Notes under the pieces: generated by a model
The model's database searches: none
The model's input: only the letters and a program-made list of their open reading frames with translations
What the model was told of the DNA's origin: nothing
Assembly (NCBI GenBank): GCA_964406095.1
Contig: CAYOQJ010000052.1
Span: 1-51,243 of the forward strand
Direction of reading: 5' to 3'
DNA: 51,243 bases
Source of the DNA: M55B167 sp964406095
GTDB taxonomy: Bacteria; Verrucomicrobiota; Kiritimatiellia; RFP12; UBA1067
Part shown: in pieces, positions 25,072 through 33,952 of the stretch
How the letters are laid out: each line of letters begins with the position of its first letter
Position numbering within the stretch: the stretch's first letter is position 1
Position numbers and translations under genes: made by a program

Positions 25072-26496
25072 ATGTTTACACATGATTTGATTGTGATTGG
25101 ATTGGGCCCCGCCGGTATGGCGGTATCCATTATGGGTTCTGAAATGGGATTGAATATCTGTGCGATTGAAAAGCATAAGATCGGGGGAGAGTGCATGAAT
25201 GTAGGCTGCATCCCAAGTAAGTCTTTGCTGCGTATGGCCCAGATCAGACATAGTGTCAGTTTGGCGCCAGAGATGGGGCTGGGAGAGACACCACCGCCCA
25301 ACGTAGGGGACATCTTCGGTAAAATTCAATCATTCATCGAGTATATCAACAACACCAAGACCACCAAGATGTTTGACAAGGTCGATCTGGTGATAGGCAA
25401 GGGCGAGGCCGTTTTTGTGGATGAACATACCGTTGCGGTCGGTGGAAAGAACTACCAGGCCAAGTACATCTTCATCTGCACCGGTTCCCGTCCGGCAATT
25501 CCACCGGTGCCCGGTATGAATTCGGTGGATATTCTGACCAATGAAAATGTTTTCACCCAGAATAGCATTCCCGGGAGCCTGACGATTCTGGGAGGTGGTG
25601 CGATCGGCTGTGAGATGGCCCAGGCCTTTGCGCGTCTGGGTACACGCCAGGTCCAGATAGTGCATATGGATGCCAATCTTCTGCCGGTTGGTGATGCCGA
25701 AAACGGACTTTTTCTGGAGGAGATATTCAAACGCGAGGGGATCAAGGTTTATAATGGGCGGAAACTGACGAGGGTAGCCCAGGAGGATACAGAGATTGCC
25801 GTATATACAGATCAGGATGAACGCCTGGTCTCCGAACGTTTACTGGTGGCAGCAGGTCGCAGGTGGGATTTAACAGGGCTGCAGCTTGAGAATGCCGGCA
25901 TTGAATACAGCTCCAGGGGAATTGCAGTTGACCGTCATTTGCGCACCACATGCCGCTCTGTCTATGCGCCCGGGGATGGTAATGGCAATGTGCTGCTTTC
26001 GCATGCCGCAATGCACCAAGGTATGCTGGCCCTGATGAACTGCATGATGCCGCGACCCTTAGGATTCAACTATCGAAATTATGTGGTGCCTTCAACCGTT
26101 TTTACGGAACCGCCGGTTTCGGTGGTAGGTATGTGCGAGGCCGACTTGCAGAAAGCGGGGCGACGTTATGAGGTGGTCAGGAGTAACTATGAAGATTACG
26201 GGGCCGCGATTGCCGAGGGCATCGGTGAGGGGTGGGTCAAGGCCTTTATCCACCCGGTTACGGGGCGCATTTACGGTGCCAGTATTGTGGGGGCGGGTTC
26301 CGGTGAAATGATTGGTGAATGGGCCTTGGCCATTCAGAAAAAAATTCGGATATGGGATATCATGTTTCTGCAACACTCCTTCCCAACCATGTCGTTTCTA
26401 ACCAAGCGCGTTGCCGAAATCTGGATGATGAACCGCATGCCTGGGTTGCGGGGGTTCTTTCGGCGCATCTTCGGCAGTGTGGCTGGCAAATCATAG
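25072..26496 (+). CDS. Flavin-dependent disulfide oxidoreductase (dihydrolipoamide dehydrogenase / MerA-like)
   Basis: A 474-residue two-dinucleotide-binding flavoprotein. FAD-binding VIGLGPAGMAVS (about 8-19), redox disulfide GGECMNVGCIPSKSLL (about 39-54), the NAD(P) motif ILGGGAIGCEMAQAFARLG (about 177-195), the FAD-binding Asp in VYAPGDGNG (about 301) and a C-terminal dimer domain are all present. The C-terminal active-site loop reads LQHSFPTMSF: the His is two residues before Pro, where typical members have His directly before Pro-Thr. No lipoate-complex genes are adjacent, so it may be a soluble quinone, disulfide or metal reductase. It converges with trmL, 27 nt away. Confidence 0.85.
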   Translation: MFTHDLIVIGLGPAGMAVSIMGSEMGLNICAIEKHKIGGECMNVGCIPSKSLLRMAQIRHSVSLAPEMGLGETPPPNVGDIFGKIQSFIEYINNTKTTKMFDKVDLVIGKGEAVFVDEHTVAVGGKNYQAKYIFICTGSRPAIPPVPGMNSVDILTNENVFTQNSIPGSLTILGGGAIGCEMAQAFARLGTRQVQIVHMDANLLPVGDAENGLFLEEIFKREGIKVYNGRKLTRVAQEDTEIAVYTDQDERLVSERLLVAAGRRWDLTGLQLENAGIEYSSRGIAVDRHLRTTCRSVYAPGDGNGNVLLSHAAMHQGMLALMNCMMPRPLGFNYRNYVVPSTVFTEPPVSVVGMCEADLQKAGRRYEVVRSNYEDYGAAIAEGIGEGWVKAFIHPVTGRIYGASIVGAGSGEMIGEWALAIQKKIRIWDIMFLQHSFPTMSFLTKRVAEIWMMNRMPGLRGFFRRIFGSVAGKS

Positions 26497-26523
26497 ATGG
26501 AGGTGTCAGGGGCGCGGCAAATA

Positions 26524-26985
26524 TCACGATCGTATCTGGCGATAAGCTTCGTAGGCTGCGATGGATACGGCATTGGCGAGATTGATGCTGCGGGCGTGCT
26601 CTCCCGGCATGGGTATTCGATAGAGTGACTCAAGGTATTCAGTGTACAACTCCGGCGGCAAACCGTGACTTTCGTTGCCGAAGACCAACGTGTCGCCTCT
26701 CAGAAAGCGGCATTGATATAGGTCCCGGTCTCCTTTGGTGCTCATAAAACAGAGTGTTTGAGGCTGTTCAGAGTGTATAAATTCTGCCCAGTTGTTGTGA
26801 ACTTTAAGATCGAGATGCTCCCAGTAATCGAGTCCGGCACGTTGAAGATATTGGTCGGAAAGGTGAAAACCGAGCGGACGGATCAGATGTAGAGGGCATC
26901 CGAGTCCCACGCACAATCTTCCGATTGCTCCGGTGTTGTGAGGTATTTCTGGTTTCAGCAGAACTATATTAAACAATGGTTGCAT
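26524..26985 (-). CDS. trmL: tRNA (cytidine-34-2'-O)-methyltransferase
   Basis: A 153-residue minimal SPOUT methyltransferase. NIVLLKPEIPHNTGAIGRLC is motif 1, LVFGNESHGLP (about 99-109) motif 2 and IPMPGEHARSINLANAVSIA (about 122-141) motif 3, forming the SAM-binding trefoil knot. The family methylates the wobble nucleotide of tRNA-Leu isoacceptors. The length matches TrmL (157 in E. coli), without the TrmJ extension. The ATG lies 2 nt after the stop of the ABC ATPase gene, so translation is probably coupled although the functions are unrelated. Confidence 0.92.
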   Translation of the reverse strand: MQPLFNIVLLKPEIPHNTGAIGRLCVGLGCPLHLIRPLGFHLSDQYLQRAGLDYWEHLDLKVHNNWAEFIHSEQPQTLCFMSTKGDRDLYQCRFLRGDTLVFGNESHGLPPELYTEYLESLYRIPMPGEHARSINLANAVSIAAYEAYRQIRS

Positions 26986-26987
26986 AT

Positions 26988-27902
26988 CTATAGCTCGTTT
27001 AGAACTTGCTCTTCCAGGGATCGTCCGCGTTCGATTGAAATGATGCCGGTTGATTTTAACAGAGCTGGAATAAGCGTGGCGTTGATCTGTTCGGCACTTA
27101 CCCTAGTTTTGTCGAAACTGCAGCTCAGCTGACTTTGATGGTCGGAGAGTGTCAGCGTACACTCCGGCAGCAGCTCAGACAAGTCAGCTGTCGAGAGCGG
27201 AGCGCTTGTCAAATTGTAAACCAGTATCGCGGTTTTGTCGGTCAGCTCTGCGATGGTGGCGGTACGTGTGGTTTTGCCTTTTTTTACAAAAACAATATAG
27301 TCACAGAGCAATTCAAGATCATAGAGATTGTGCGAGCTGATCACGATGGTTTGGCCGGGTGACTTGGCACTTATGAAGTTGCGCATGTTGGCCACTTCGC
27401 GCGGGTCCAGTCCGCTCAGTGGCTCATCCAACAGAATCAGCTCCGGTTTGCCGATAAAACACTGGGCAATCATAACTCTTTTACGCATGCCGTGTGAAAG
27501 GGTTCTGATCGGGTTATTCATACGGTCGGCCAGATGCACCGCGGTAAGTACACTGCGTGCGGATTGATCGGCATCAACCTTCGAGAGCCCCTGCAAGCGT
27601 CCATAGTGAACGAGTGTTTCAAGCGGATAGCTTTCACAGGGCAACTCGGAATCCTGCGGCAGGATACTTACACGGCCGCGGTGCAGTGCGGGATTGAAGG
27701 GACCGCCGCCCAGCAGATTGACGGAACCGGATTGAATGCGTAGAAATCCCGCGACCGCCATCATCCAGGTGGTTTTGCCAGCACCGTTGGCTCCGATCAG
27801 ACCGGTTATCGAGGCAGATGGTATGGACGCAGTCATGCCGTTGAGTGCGATTTTTGAACCGTACCTTTTAACGATGCTGTTGGTTATCAGAGCGGCTTTC
27901 AT
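26988..27902 (-). CDS. ABC transporter ATP-binding protein (ABC-2 exporter type)
   Basis: A 304-residue ATPase. Walker A is GLIGANGAGKTTWMM (about 33-47), the signature is RTLSHGMRKRVMIAQ, Walker B is ELILLDEPLSGLDP, and the switch His is in VISSHNLYDLEL. It pairs with the membrane protein encoded 2 nt upstream and should energise export. I start it at the ATG at 27902: the open frame extends to 28238, but that part overlaps the permease gene and carries no conserved sequence. The C-terminal about 90 residues are the usual variable tail of this exporter group. The substrate is unknown. Confidence 0.9.
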   Translation of the reverse strand: MKAALITNSIVKRYGSKIALNGMTASIPSASITGLIGANGAGKTTWMMAVAGFLRIQSGSVNLLGGGPFNPALHRGRVSILPQDSELPCESYPLETLVHYGRLQGLSKVDADQSARSVLTAVHLADRMNNPIRTLSHGMRKRVMIAQCFIGKPELILLDEPLSGLDPREVANMRNFISAKSPGQTIVISSHNLYDLELLCDYIVFVKKGKTTRTATIAELTDKTAILVYNLTSAPLSTADLSELLPECTLTLSDHQSQLSCSFDKTRVSAEQINATLIPALLKSTGIISIERGRSLEEQVLNEL

Positions 27903-27904
27903 CT

Positions 27905-28807
27905 TTACATGTCGCGGTATTTGAAAATAAGGTGCCCCGGAATGAGATAGCAGAGTGAGAGGGTGATCATCCAGAGCGTGCCGATTGCCAGCGAGAGCGG
28001 TGTGCTTCGCCACAGAAAAAACTTGTGAGCTGCCGGTGTAAACACTCCGGCGTAATTGAAGAGAGCCTTCCAGTCGTTTGCATTGCGAAAAACAACGGCG
28101 AGGGCTTCGATCAGAAAACAGAGTGCCAGTGTCATGATGGCGAAAATTGTGGCTTTGCTGCCGGAACGCGTCAGATGTGAAAGACCCAGTGAAAGTCCGA
28201 GAAAGGGCAAGGCGTATATCAGCGAACGTATCGACCATCCTGTTATGGCAATCAGCAGTGGCCAGCCGGCTTCGTGCATGCGGATAGAGGCCATTAACCA
28301 GGCACCTATGCCGCTCAACATCAGCGCGATCGCGATAATCGCGGCCTGACCGAAATATTTACCAGCTGACCAGAGTGAACGCGAACAGCGGAAAGCCACA
28401 TATCGGCAGGCGCCGGAACCGAGTTCATCGGCAATACGATTGGCTGAAACCAATACCACCAGCAGGGGAGTGTAGAAAAAAACCAACCAGGCGTACATCA
28501 GTTCAACAGGGTGCCTGCCTACCAGATCGTTATAAACATCCTTGTTGTATACGATATGACGCATCATGCGACGGAAGGGCTTGGACTGCCAGAGGGTTTT
28601 TGAAACAACACCGACCTGCTCTGTTTCAGGCAAATCCAGAACTTTGGTGAGCTCCTGTTCCATCTTCTGGAGCGCGTTGATGCAGAAGTTCATTGTGCAA
28701 ACCGATGCGGCCATGAAAAGTAGCACCACAACAACCGCACGTCGGCTGCGCATGGCAGTGAACCATTCGTAACAGGTGATCCGCCATAATTGAAAGAGAG
28801 ATGTCAT
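27905..28807 (-). CDS. ABC-2 type transporter permease
   Basis: A 300-residue protein with about six membrane segments and a periplasmic loop after the first (about 40-105), the layout of ABC-2 permeases. The N-terminal cytosolic helix (LWRITCYEWFTAMRSRRA) and the segment ending ANRIADELGSGACRYVAFRCSRS, a GSGxxR-like coupling region, are typical. Its TAA is 2 nt before the ATG of the cognate ATPase. The gene upstream at 28867 encodes a membrane-anchored periplasmic protein that may be part of the same export system. Confidence 0.82.
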   Translation of the reverse strand: MTSLFQLWRITCYEWFTAMRSRRAVVVVLLFMAASVCTMNFCINALQKMEQELTKVLDLPETEQVGVVSKTLWQSKPFRRMMRHIVYNKDVYNDLVGRHPVELMYAWLVFFYTPLLVVLVSANRIADELGSGACRYVAFRCSRSLWSAGKYFGQAAIIAIALMLSGIGAWLMASIRMHEAGWPLLIAITGWSIRSLIYALPFLGLSLGLSHLTRSGSKATIFAIMTLALCFLIEALAVVFRNANDWKALFNYAGVFTPAAHKFFLWRSTPLSLAIGTLWMITLSLCYLIPGHLIFKYRDM

Positions 28808-28866
28808 TATTGATAATCCGATTGAGTGTACAGTGTGAGGCAGGTCATGCGCGCGCTAATTGCGGT

Positions 28867-29613
28867 TTAAAGTTTGTCACGAACATCAACCAGAGGTTCG
28901 AAGGCCATTGGATCGATAAAATCCTGCATTTCCATCGTTTCCAGTTCGGGTCGGCGATCCGGGGATACAACCAGATCAAGCTGATCGTATGTTTCAACCA
29001 GTGTTGTGGTGACCTCGTTTACGACACGCAAACCGGCCTCATGGGTCATTTCACTGCCGGATTTCAACTCGTCGGCGACGATCTGCATGGTCAGGTAGAG
29101 CCTCTCGTTCATTTCAGCGAAGGCGTTGTCAAAGAGTTCGCTCTGGGCTTCATCCAGTTCAAGTTTAGCAAGCCACTGTGAACGGGCCATTGCTACTCTG
29201 GTCTTCCAAAGCTCCTTGGCTTCCTCTAGTTCCGCTTCAAAATTATTTGATCTCGGATTGGGCATGAGTCTGCGCCGCCGATGTCGTCCGCTGGCATCTG
29301 CCGTTTCAGCGGTGGCCTTAGCAGTCAGATTGGTCTGTGCGTTTGCGGTATTCTCAGCGATCGGTTCACCATCTTCAGTGAGATTATCGGGTTGCGGTGA
29401 TGAAGCGTGTGAGTTGCGTCCAGAGCGGGTACCGTCAGGAATTTTCATTATGCTGTTCAGCGCGGCCAATTTGCCGGTTTTGCCTGAGGATTCAAGCTCT
29501 TTTTTAAGTTGCCGGTTTGCGAGGCGTAGCTCGGTCAATTCACTGCGCGGCGCCCATGAGCCAGCGGTCAGACCCAGCAAAACGGCAAAAGGGATAAACA
29601 CAAGATATTTCAT
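28867..29613 (-). CDS. Membrane-anchored periplasmic protein of unknown function
   Basis: A 248-residue protein I cannot assign. An N-terminal hydrophobic segment (MKYLVFIPFAVLLGLTAGSW) is a signal anchor, followed by a short coiled coil (LRLANRQLKKELESSG), a low-complexity Ser/Asn/Ala/Thr linker (about 55-110) with a basic RHRRRR patch, and a helical C-terminal domain (about 120-248) rich in Glu. The helical domain, with LELDEAQSELFDNAFAEMNERL, has the feel of Spy/CpxP-type or heavy-metal-resistance helical proteins, but the LTxxQ motifs are not clear. It lies between hydG-like (28 nt) and the ABC permease (59 nt) on the same strand. Confidence 0.7.
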   Translation of the reverse strand: MKYLVFIPFAVLLGLTAGSWAPRSELTELRLANRQLKKELESSGKTGKLAALNSIMKIPDGTRSGRNSHASSPQPDNLTEDGEPIAENTANAQTNLTAKATAETADASGRHRRRRLMPNPRSNNFEAELEEAKELWKTRVAMARSQWLAKLELDEAQSELFDNAFAEMNERLYLTMQIVADELKSGSEMTHEAGLRVVNEVTTTLVETYDQLDLVVSPDRRPELETMEMQDFIDPMAFEPLVDVRDKL

Positions 29614-29641
29614 AATTCAACCGATCTGAAAAGGCTTTTTA

Positions 29642-31183
29642 TCAGAAAAAGAGGTCACGTTCACCGGCGCAGATACGATCATAGTGCTCTTTGACAGTCG
29701 GGTAGAACTTGGGAAGATTTGCACGGATTCCTTCAAGTTCTTTTTGGAGCACCGGTTCACAAATCTGTTTTGTCTTCTCCGAGGCGAAATCGTCGAGCCA
29801 TTCACGGAAGGTCAGCACCGCATTGATTTTACAGAATTTTCCCTCTTTACCGGTTTTTAACGCATCCATGATACACCCGCCGGTGCGTCCGCAACGGTAG
29901 CCGGCTGTGCAGAATGAAGTTATGATGCCCCGATCGGCCAGATAGGCTATCATCTCTTCGAGCGAGCGGGTGTCTGAAAGCATAAACTGCTGGCGATCCT
30001 CTTCCTGGCTACTTTTACGGGCGTACTCGCTGTAGCCGCCCAGAGCTATGTTGCTGCCGGCATCCATTTGCGTGATACCATAATTTATGCAGGTGTTGCG
30101 TGATTCCGGTGTTTCGCGGCAGGTGACAATCATACCGGTGTAGGGTACGGAGAGCCGGGTGATCATGACGATGCGCAGGAAGGTGTCGTCATCAATCAGA
30201 TAGGGTGATGTTGCAGGCAGATCCGTGCCGCTGGCCGGTTCGAGTCGAGGGAAGGAGATGGTGTGTGGCCCGACCTTGAATTTGTCTTCGAGTTCACGGG
30301 CATGATAAACGGAGCCCATCATCTCGAATTTCCAGTCATAAAGGCCGAACAAAACACCCATGCCAACATCATCGACTCCAGCCTCCATGGCCCGATGAAA
30401 CGCAGTTGTGCGCCAGTCATAATCACCCTTGACTGTGCCGTGTGGATGCAGTTTTTCGTAAGTCGGACGATGGTAGGTCTCCTGAAAAACCTGAAATGTA
30501 CCGATACCGACCTCTTTGAGTACACGCAGGTCATCGATTGGCAAAGGGGCGGCATTCACATTGACCCGACGAATCCCGACTGGTGCACCATTGTGGGCTC
30601 TGACATCCATTTTATAGGTGGTGCGGATGGTTTCAGCGATGTATTCGGTCGAGGTTGTCGGGTGTTCACCGTAAACAGCAATCAGACGTTTATGGCCGAT
30701 CTTACCCGCCAGTATCTTGATCTCGTCCTCAACCTCAGCCATTGAGAGCATACGGCGACGCTGCCCGATGTTGCTGGATTTAAAACCGCAGTACTCACAG
30801 TTATTGACACAAAGATTGCTCAAATAAAGCGGAGCAAACATCACCACCCGATTGTCATATACTGCTTTTTTGATCGCCAATGCGGTTTCAGCCATTTCCG
30901 CCAGGAGCTGCGGATCGGTGACGTACATCAGAACGGCAACCTCCTCTGGAAGGAGCGTCTCAATTTGTTTTGATTTCGCCAGAATCTCGCGCAACCGTAT
31001 CGGATCGTTGGGATCGCGTGCCGCTGCCGCCCGGGCGAGTTGCTTGTTGATCAGAGCTTCATTGATAAAGTGTCCTGAGCTAAGATAGGGATCAACCTCA
31101 TCGCGGATGATGAAGTTGCGTGTGTAGTCGGACGCGCTGTTGAATTTTCGTATATTCGGTGCTTCTGATATAACAGCTTCCAT
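29642..31183 (-). CDS. HydG/ThiH-like radical SAM enzyme with altered auxiliary-cluster motif
   Basis: A 513-residue radical SAM protein of the HydG/ThiH branch, which cleaves tyrosine. The SAM cluster motif is C125-x3-C129-x2-C132 (NLCVNNCEYCGF), with YGEHP, GTFQVFQETYH and VGMGVLFGLYDW blocks shared with HydG. Canonical HydG has CTACYR (CX2C) plus a distal Cys for the auxiliary cluster that builds the Fe(CO)2CN unit. Here the motif reads CTAGYRCGRTGGC: the second Cys is Gly, with new Cys at 431 and 437, and the distal Cys in KFCKINA kept. No hydE, hydF or hydrogenase gene is in the window. It may be a HydG paralogue with a different product. AAGGAGG precedes the ATG. Confidence 0.82.
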   Translation of the reverse strand: MEAVISEAPNIRKFNSASDYTRNFIIRDEVDPYLSSGHFINEALINKQLARAAAARDPNDPIRLREILAKSKQIETLLPEEVAVLMYVTDPQLLAEMAETALAIKKAVYDNRVVMFAPLYLSNLCVNNCEYCGFKSSNIGQRRRMLSMAEVEDEIKILAGKIGHKRLIAVYGEHPTTSTEYIAETIRTTYKMDVRAHNGAPVGIRRVNVNAAPLPIDDLRVLKEVGIGTFQVFQETYHRPTYEKLHPHGTVKGDYDWRTTAFHRAMEAGVDDVGMGVLFGLYDWKFEMMGSVYHARELEDKFKVGPHTISFPRLEPASGTDLPATSPYLIDDDTFLRIVMITRLSVPYTGMIVTCRETPESRNTCINYGITQMDAGSNIALGGYSEYARKSSQEEDRQQFMLSDTRSLEEMIAYLADRGIITSFCTAGYRCGRTGGCIMDALKTGKEGKFCKINAVLTFREWLDDFASEKTKQICEPVLQKELEGIRANLPKFYPTVKEHYDRICAGERDLFF

Positions 31184-31349
31184 AGCTCAGTTCCTCCTTG
31201 AGTTTGCTTGTTTCTCAGGCGGAAGATGGAATGCGCACACTACGTAAAAGATCAAAGTTGTGGATTCAACCAGCTCTTTCCTCGGGTCAGAAAAATCCTC
31301 CGCCTCAGAACACATATGAACCCCTTACGATATACTTTTTGCACCGCTT

Positions 31350-32330
31350 TCACAAGTGGCAATTTTGTGTTTTGAAATAGGCGATGGCGTTTGTCATGCC
31401 CTCCTGCAACGGCACTGCCGGTTTCCAGCCGAGCAGTTCGTTGGCCAGCGTGATGTCGGGCTTGCGGCGTCGGGGGTCATCTTTCGGCAGGGGTTGATAT
31501 ATGATCGAACTTTTACTTTCCGGTATCTGTCTGAGGGTTTCGTCAGCCAGCTGTCTGATGGTGAACTCTTCGGGGTTGCCGACATTCAGGATCGGGATAT
31601 CCATGCCTCTGGAATTGAAGAACTCCATCACGGTGCTTTTTTCAATATCCATAAATGTCATCATCGCTTTGATCAGATCGGTTACATACTGAAAGCTGCG
31701 GGTTTGAGAGCCATCGCCATAGATGGTTAGATCACGGTTCTGGAGGGCCTGCATGATGAAATTGCTGATCACGCGTCCATCTTTGGGGTGCATGTTGGGA
31801 CCGTAGGTGTTGAAGATTCGGATCATGCGTACATCAACATTGTATTCGCGCAGATAGTCGGCGCAAAGTGTCTCAGCTGCCCGTTTACCCTCATCGTAAC
31901 AACTGCGTGTGCCAATGGTATTCACATTGCCCCGGTAACTCTCAGGCTGCGGATGGACTTCAGGGTCACCGTATATCTCGGAGGTTGATGTGTGAAAGAC
32001 CCGCGCTTTGGTTTTAAGGGCCAAATCCAGCACATTCATCATTCCCAGTAGCGAGGTTTTAATGGTTTCCACCGGATTGCGCTGATAGTGAATCGGTGAA
32101 GCCGGGCAGGCCAGATTGTAGATGAGATCAAACTGACCCCAGAAGGGTTGCGTCACATCGTGCAGGATAAATGTGAAACGGTGATTGTCGAGCATCTCAT
32201 AAATATTGGTCTTGGTGCCAGTGAAGAGATTGTCCATCACCGTAACCTCGTATTCTTTTGCAAGCAGCATCCTAGCCAGATGGGAGCCGATGAAACCAGC
32301 GCCACCTGTTATCAGAACCTTTTTTGTCAT
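31350..32330 (-). CDS. NAD-dependent epimerase/dehydratase, UDP-glucuronate decarboxylase-like
   Basis: A 326-residue extended short-chain dehydrogenase. The NAD motif is ITGGAGFIGSHLA (7-19), followed by TSTSEIYGDPEVHPQPE (about 113) and the catalytic Tyr-x3-Lys in RSCYDEGKRAAE (about 140). RSFQYVTDLI and the C-terminal RRRKPDI are sugar-nucleotide-binding signatures. CYDEGKR together with NLACPASPIHYQ is characteristic of UDP-glucuronate decarboxylases, which make UDP-xylose for envelope polysaccharides, so that is the best guess over a dTDP-glucose 4,6-dehydratase. No glycosyltransferase genes are nearby. It lies downstream of zwf on the same strand. Confidence 0.85.
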   Translation of the reverse strand: MTKKVLITGGAGFIGSHLARMLLAKEYEVTVMDNLFTGTKTNIYEMLDNHRFTFILHDVTQPFWGQFDLIYNLACPASPIHYQRNPVETIKTSLLGMMNVLDLALKTKARVFHTSTSEIYGDPEVHPQPESYRGNVNTIGTRSCYDEGKRAAETLCADYLREYNVDVRMIRIFNTYGPNMHPKDGRVISNFIMQALQNRDLTIYGDGSQTRSFQYVTDLIKAMMTFMDIEKSTVMEFFNSRGMDIPILNVGNPEEFTIRQLADETLRQIPESKSSIIYQPLPKDDPRRRKPDITLANELLGWKPAVPLQEGMTNAIAYFKTQNCHL

Positions 32331-32396
32331 GCTTCTCCTTTGTTATTCAATCGGTTTGTAATCACTGTGAAAATTATTTTTCAATGACACCCGCTG

Positions 32397-32412
32397 AGAG
32401 TTGATCAACTCT
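32397..32412. other. Perfect 16-bp palindrome between zwf and the epimerase gene
   Basis: AGAGTTGATCAACTCT is its own reverse complement. It lies 66 nt upstream of the epimerase ATG and 31 nt after the zwf stop. On neither strand is it followed by a T run, so it is not an obvious terminator. An operator or a processing hairpin is possible. Confidence 0.35.
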
Positions 32413-32443
32413 TCTTTATCGCGGAATACTAACATAAAAAGGG

Positions 32444-33904
32444 TTAAAGGTAAAGTGCTTCCTCTGGGCCGTTTGAACCGGCTGGATAGAAATGGAGTGG
32501 ATATCTGTCCGGATGCTCACGCCAGGCTTGTAGGATGGGGGTGAAAAGTCGCCAGCTTTCGATGATGGTTTCGCTGCGTACAAAAAGGGTGTGATCATGT
32601 AGCATTGCGTCCAGTAGCAGACGAGCGTAGGCATCCGGGGCACTTGGGTTGTCACTCTGTTCCTCGTACACAGCGTCGCAGTGCAGATTGCCGATCGCCA
32701 GTTTAGGACCACTGTGTTTGGCTTGCAGTGTGAGCTGCACTCCTTCGTCTGGGCGAATGCGCAGCACGAGAGTGTTCGGCATAAGCGTTTTCGACAGGCG
32801 TTCACTGAAAATCGAATATGGTGAATGTTTAAAGACAACCGCAATTTCACTGTCGAGTGTTGCCATCCGCTTGCCAGCCTGTATATAAAAGGGTACGCCC
32901 TGCCAGCGTTCGTTGTCGATTAACATCTTCATGCGCACAAAACTTTCTGTCATCGAATCTGCGGCAATACCCTCTTCCTCACGGTAGCCGGGCAGACCGT
33001 TGCCTGCTGTGTACTGCGCCCGGATGATATGCGTGGCAATACTGTCAGGATTGTAAGGCATGATCGCATTGATCAGTTCCAGCTTGGCTTTGTGGATTGC
33101 GGAGGCTTCAAATGACTGCGGCGGTTCCATGGCAATCAGCATCAGAATTTCCATCAGATGATTCTGAAACATATCGCGCAAAAGACCGGATTTGTCAAAG
33201 TAGGCGGTACGACCTTCAAGACCGACGGTTTCAGATGTTTTAATACTGATATGATCGATTGCGCGTCTGTCCCAAATTGTTTCAAAGATACGGTTGGCGA
33301 AGCGGGTGATCAGAATATTCTGAACCGTCTCTTTGGCGAGGTAGTGGTCGATACGAAAAATCTGATGTTCATCAATGCGTTCGTGCAGAAAGTTGTCCAG
33401 ATCGAGTGAACTCGCCAAATCCTCGCCGAATGGTTTTTCAATTACCAGGTGTCTCCAGCCGCCACCATCTGTCGCGTGCATCAGTTTGGCCTGATGCATT
33501 GCTTCCACTGTGGCTTTAAAAGAAGAGGGTGGTATGGCAAGATAGTAAAGGTGGTTGAGCGGGAAATCGGAACCGTCCATCTCTTTCAAATGTTCGGCCA
33601 AATTTTTGAATGACAACGGATCATTCGCATCGGCGCGGATATAGCTGATTTTGTTCAGAAAACAGTTTTTATCTCTTTGACGCACACAGTCCGGAATATG
33701 GGGAGCGATAGACTCACGGAAAGATTGTGCCGTATGTTCACTACGACCGCAGGCGATAATTGTGCTGCTTTTATGCAGAAGATGATTTGTGAAGAGTGTG
33801 CAAATCGACGGCATTATTTTTCTGCGGCTCAGATCGCCGGTTGCCCCGAATATGACGATCACGCATGGTTCCGGTATGACCTCTATCGAGAATGTGTTGT
33901 GCAT
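32444..33904 (-). CDS. zwf: Glucose-6-phosphate dehydrogenase
   Basis: Oxidises glucose 6-phosphate to 6-phosphogluconolactone with NAD(P)+, the entry to the oxidative pentose-phosphate pathway. The 486 residues match the family: dinucleotide motif VIFGATGDLSRRKIMP (about 13-28), VIEKPFGEDLASS (about 151) and the substrate signature RIDHYLAKETVQNI (about 199-212) with the catalytic His. YxxGSxGP near the C-terminus (YPAGSNGPEE) is also in place. AAGGAATTG precedes the ATG and a promoter-like pair sits 20-48 nt upstream. No pgl or gnd gene is adjacent. Confidence 0.95.
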   Translation of the reverse strand: MHNTFSIEVIPEPCVIVIFGATGDLSRRKIMPSICTLFTNHLLHKSSTIIACGRSEHTAQSFRESIAPHIPDCVRQRDKNCFLNKISYIRADANDPLSFKNLAEHLKEMDGSDFPLNHLYYLAIPPSSFKATVEAMHQAKLMHATDGGGWRHLVIEKPFGEDLASSLDLDNFLHERIDEHQIFRIDHYLAKETVQNILITRFANRIFETIWDRRAIDHISIKTSETVGLEGRTAYFDKSGLLRDMFQNHLMEILMLIAMEPPQSFEASAIHKAKLELINAIMPYNPDSIATHIIRAQYTAGNGLPGYREEEGIAADSMTESFVRMKMLIDNERWQGVPFYIQAGKRMATLDSEIAVVFKHSPYSIFSERLSKTLMPNTLVLRIRPDEGVQLTLQAKHSGPKLAIGNLHCDAVYEEQSDNPSAPDAYARLLLDAMLHDHTLFVRSETIIESWRLFTPILQAWREHPDRYPLHFYPAGSNGPEEALYL

Positions 33905-33923
33905 ATCAATTCCTTAGAAGCCC

Positions 33924-33952
33924 ATTGTCGCAACTTTTCCATCAAATGACAA
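33924..33952 (-). promoter_or_regulatory. Candidate zwf promoter
   Basis: On the minus strand, TTGTCA (33952-33947), a 17-nt spacer and GACAAT (33929-33924) lie just upstream of the zwf ATG (33904), giving a 5' leader of about a dozen bases. The remaining gap to 34247 is A/T-rich and I see no gene in it. It contains one TTGACAGGATTACATGATTA stretch at about 34037-34056. Confidence 0.5.

Noticed and set aside
27903..28238. N-terminal extension of the ABC ATPase
   Set aside because: It overlaps the permease gene on the same strand and encodes low-complexity Ser/Arg/His-rich sequence; the family N-terminus begins at 27902.
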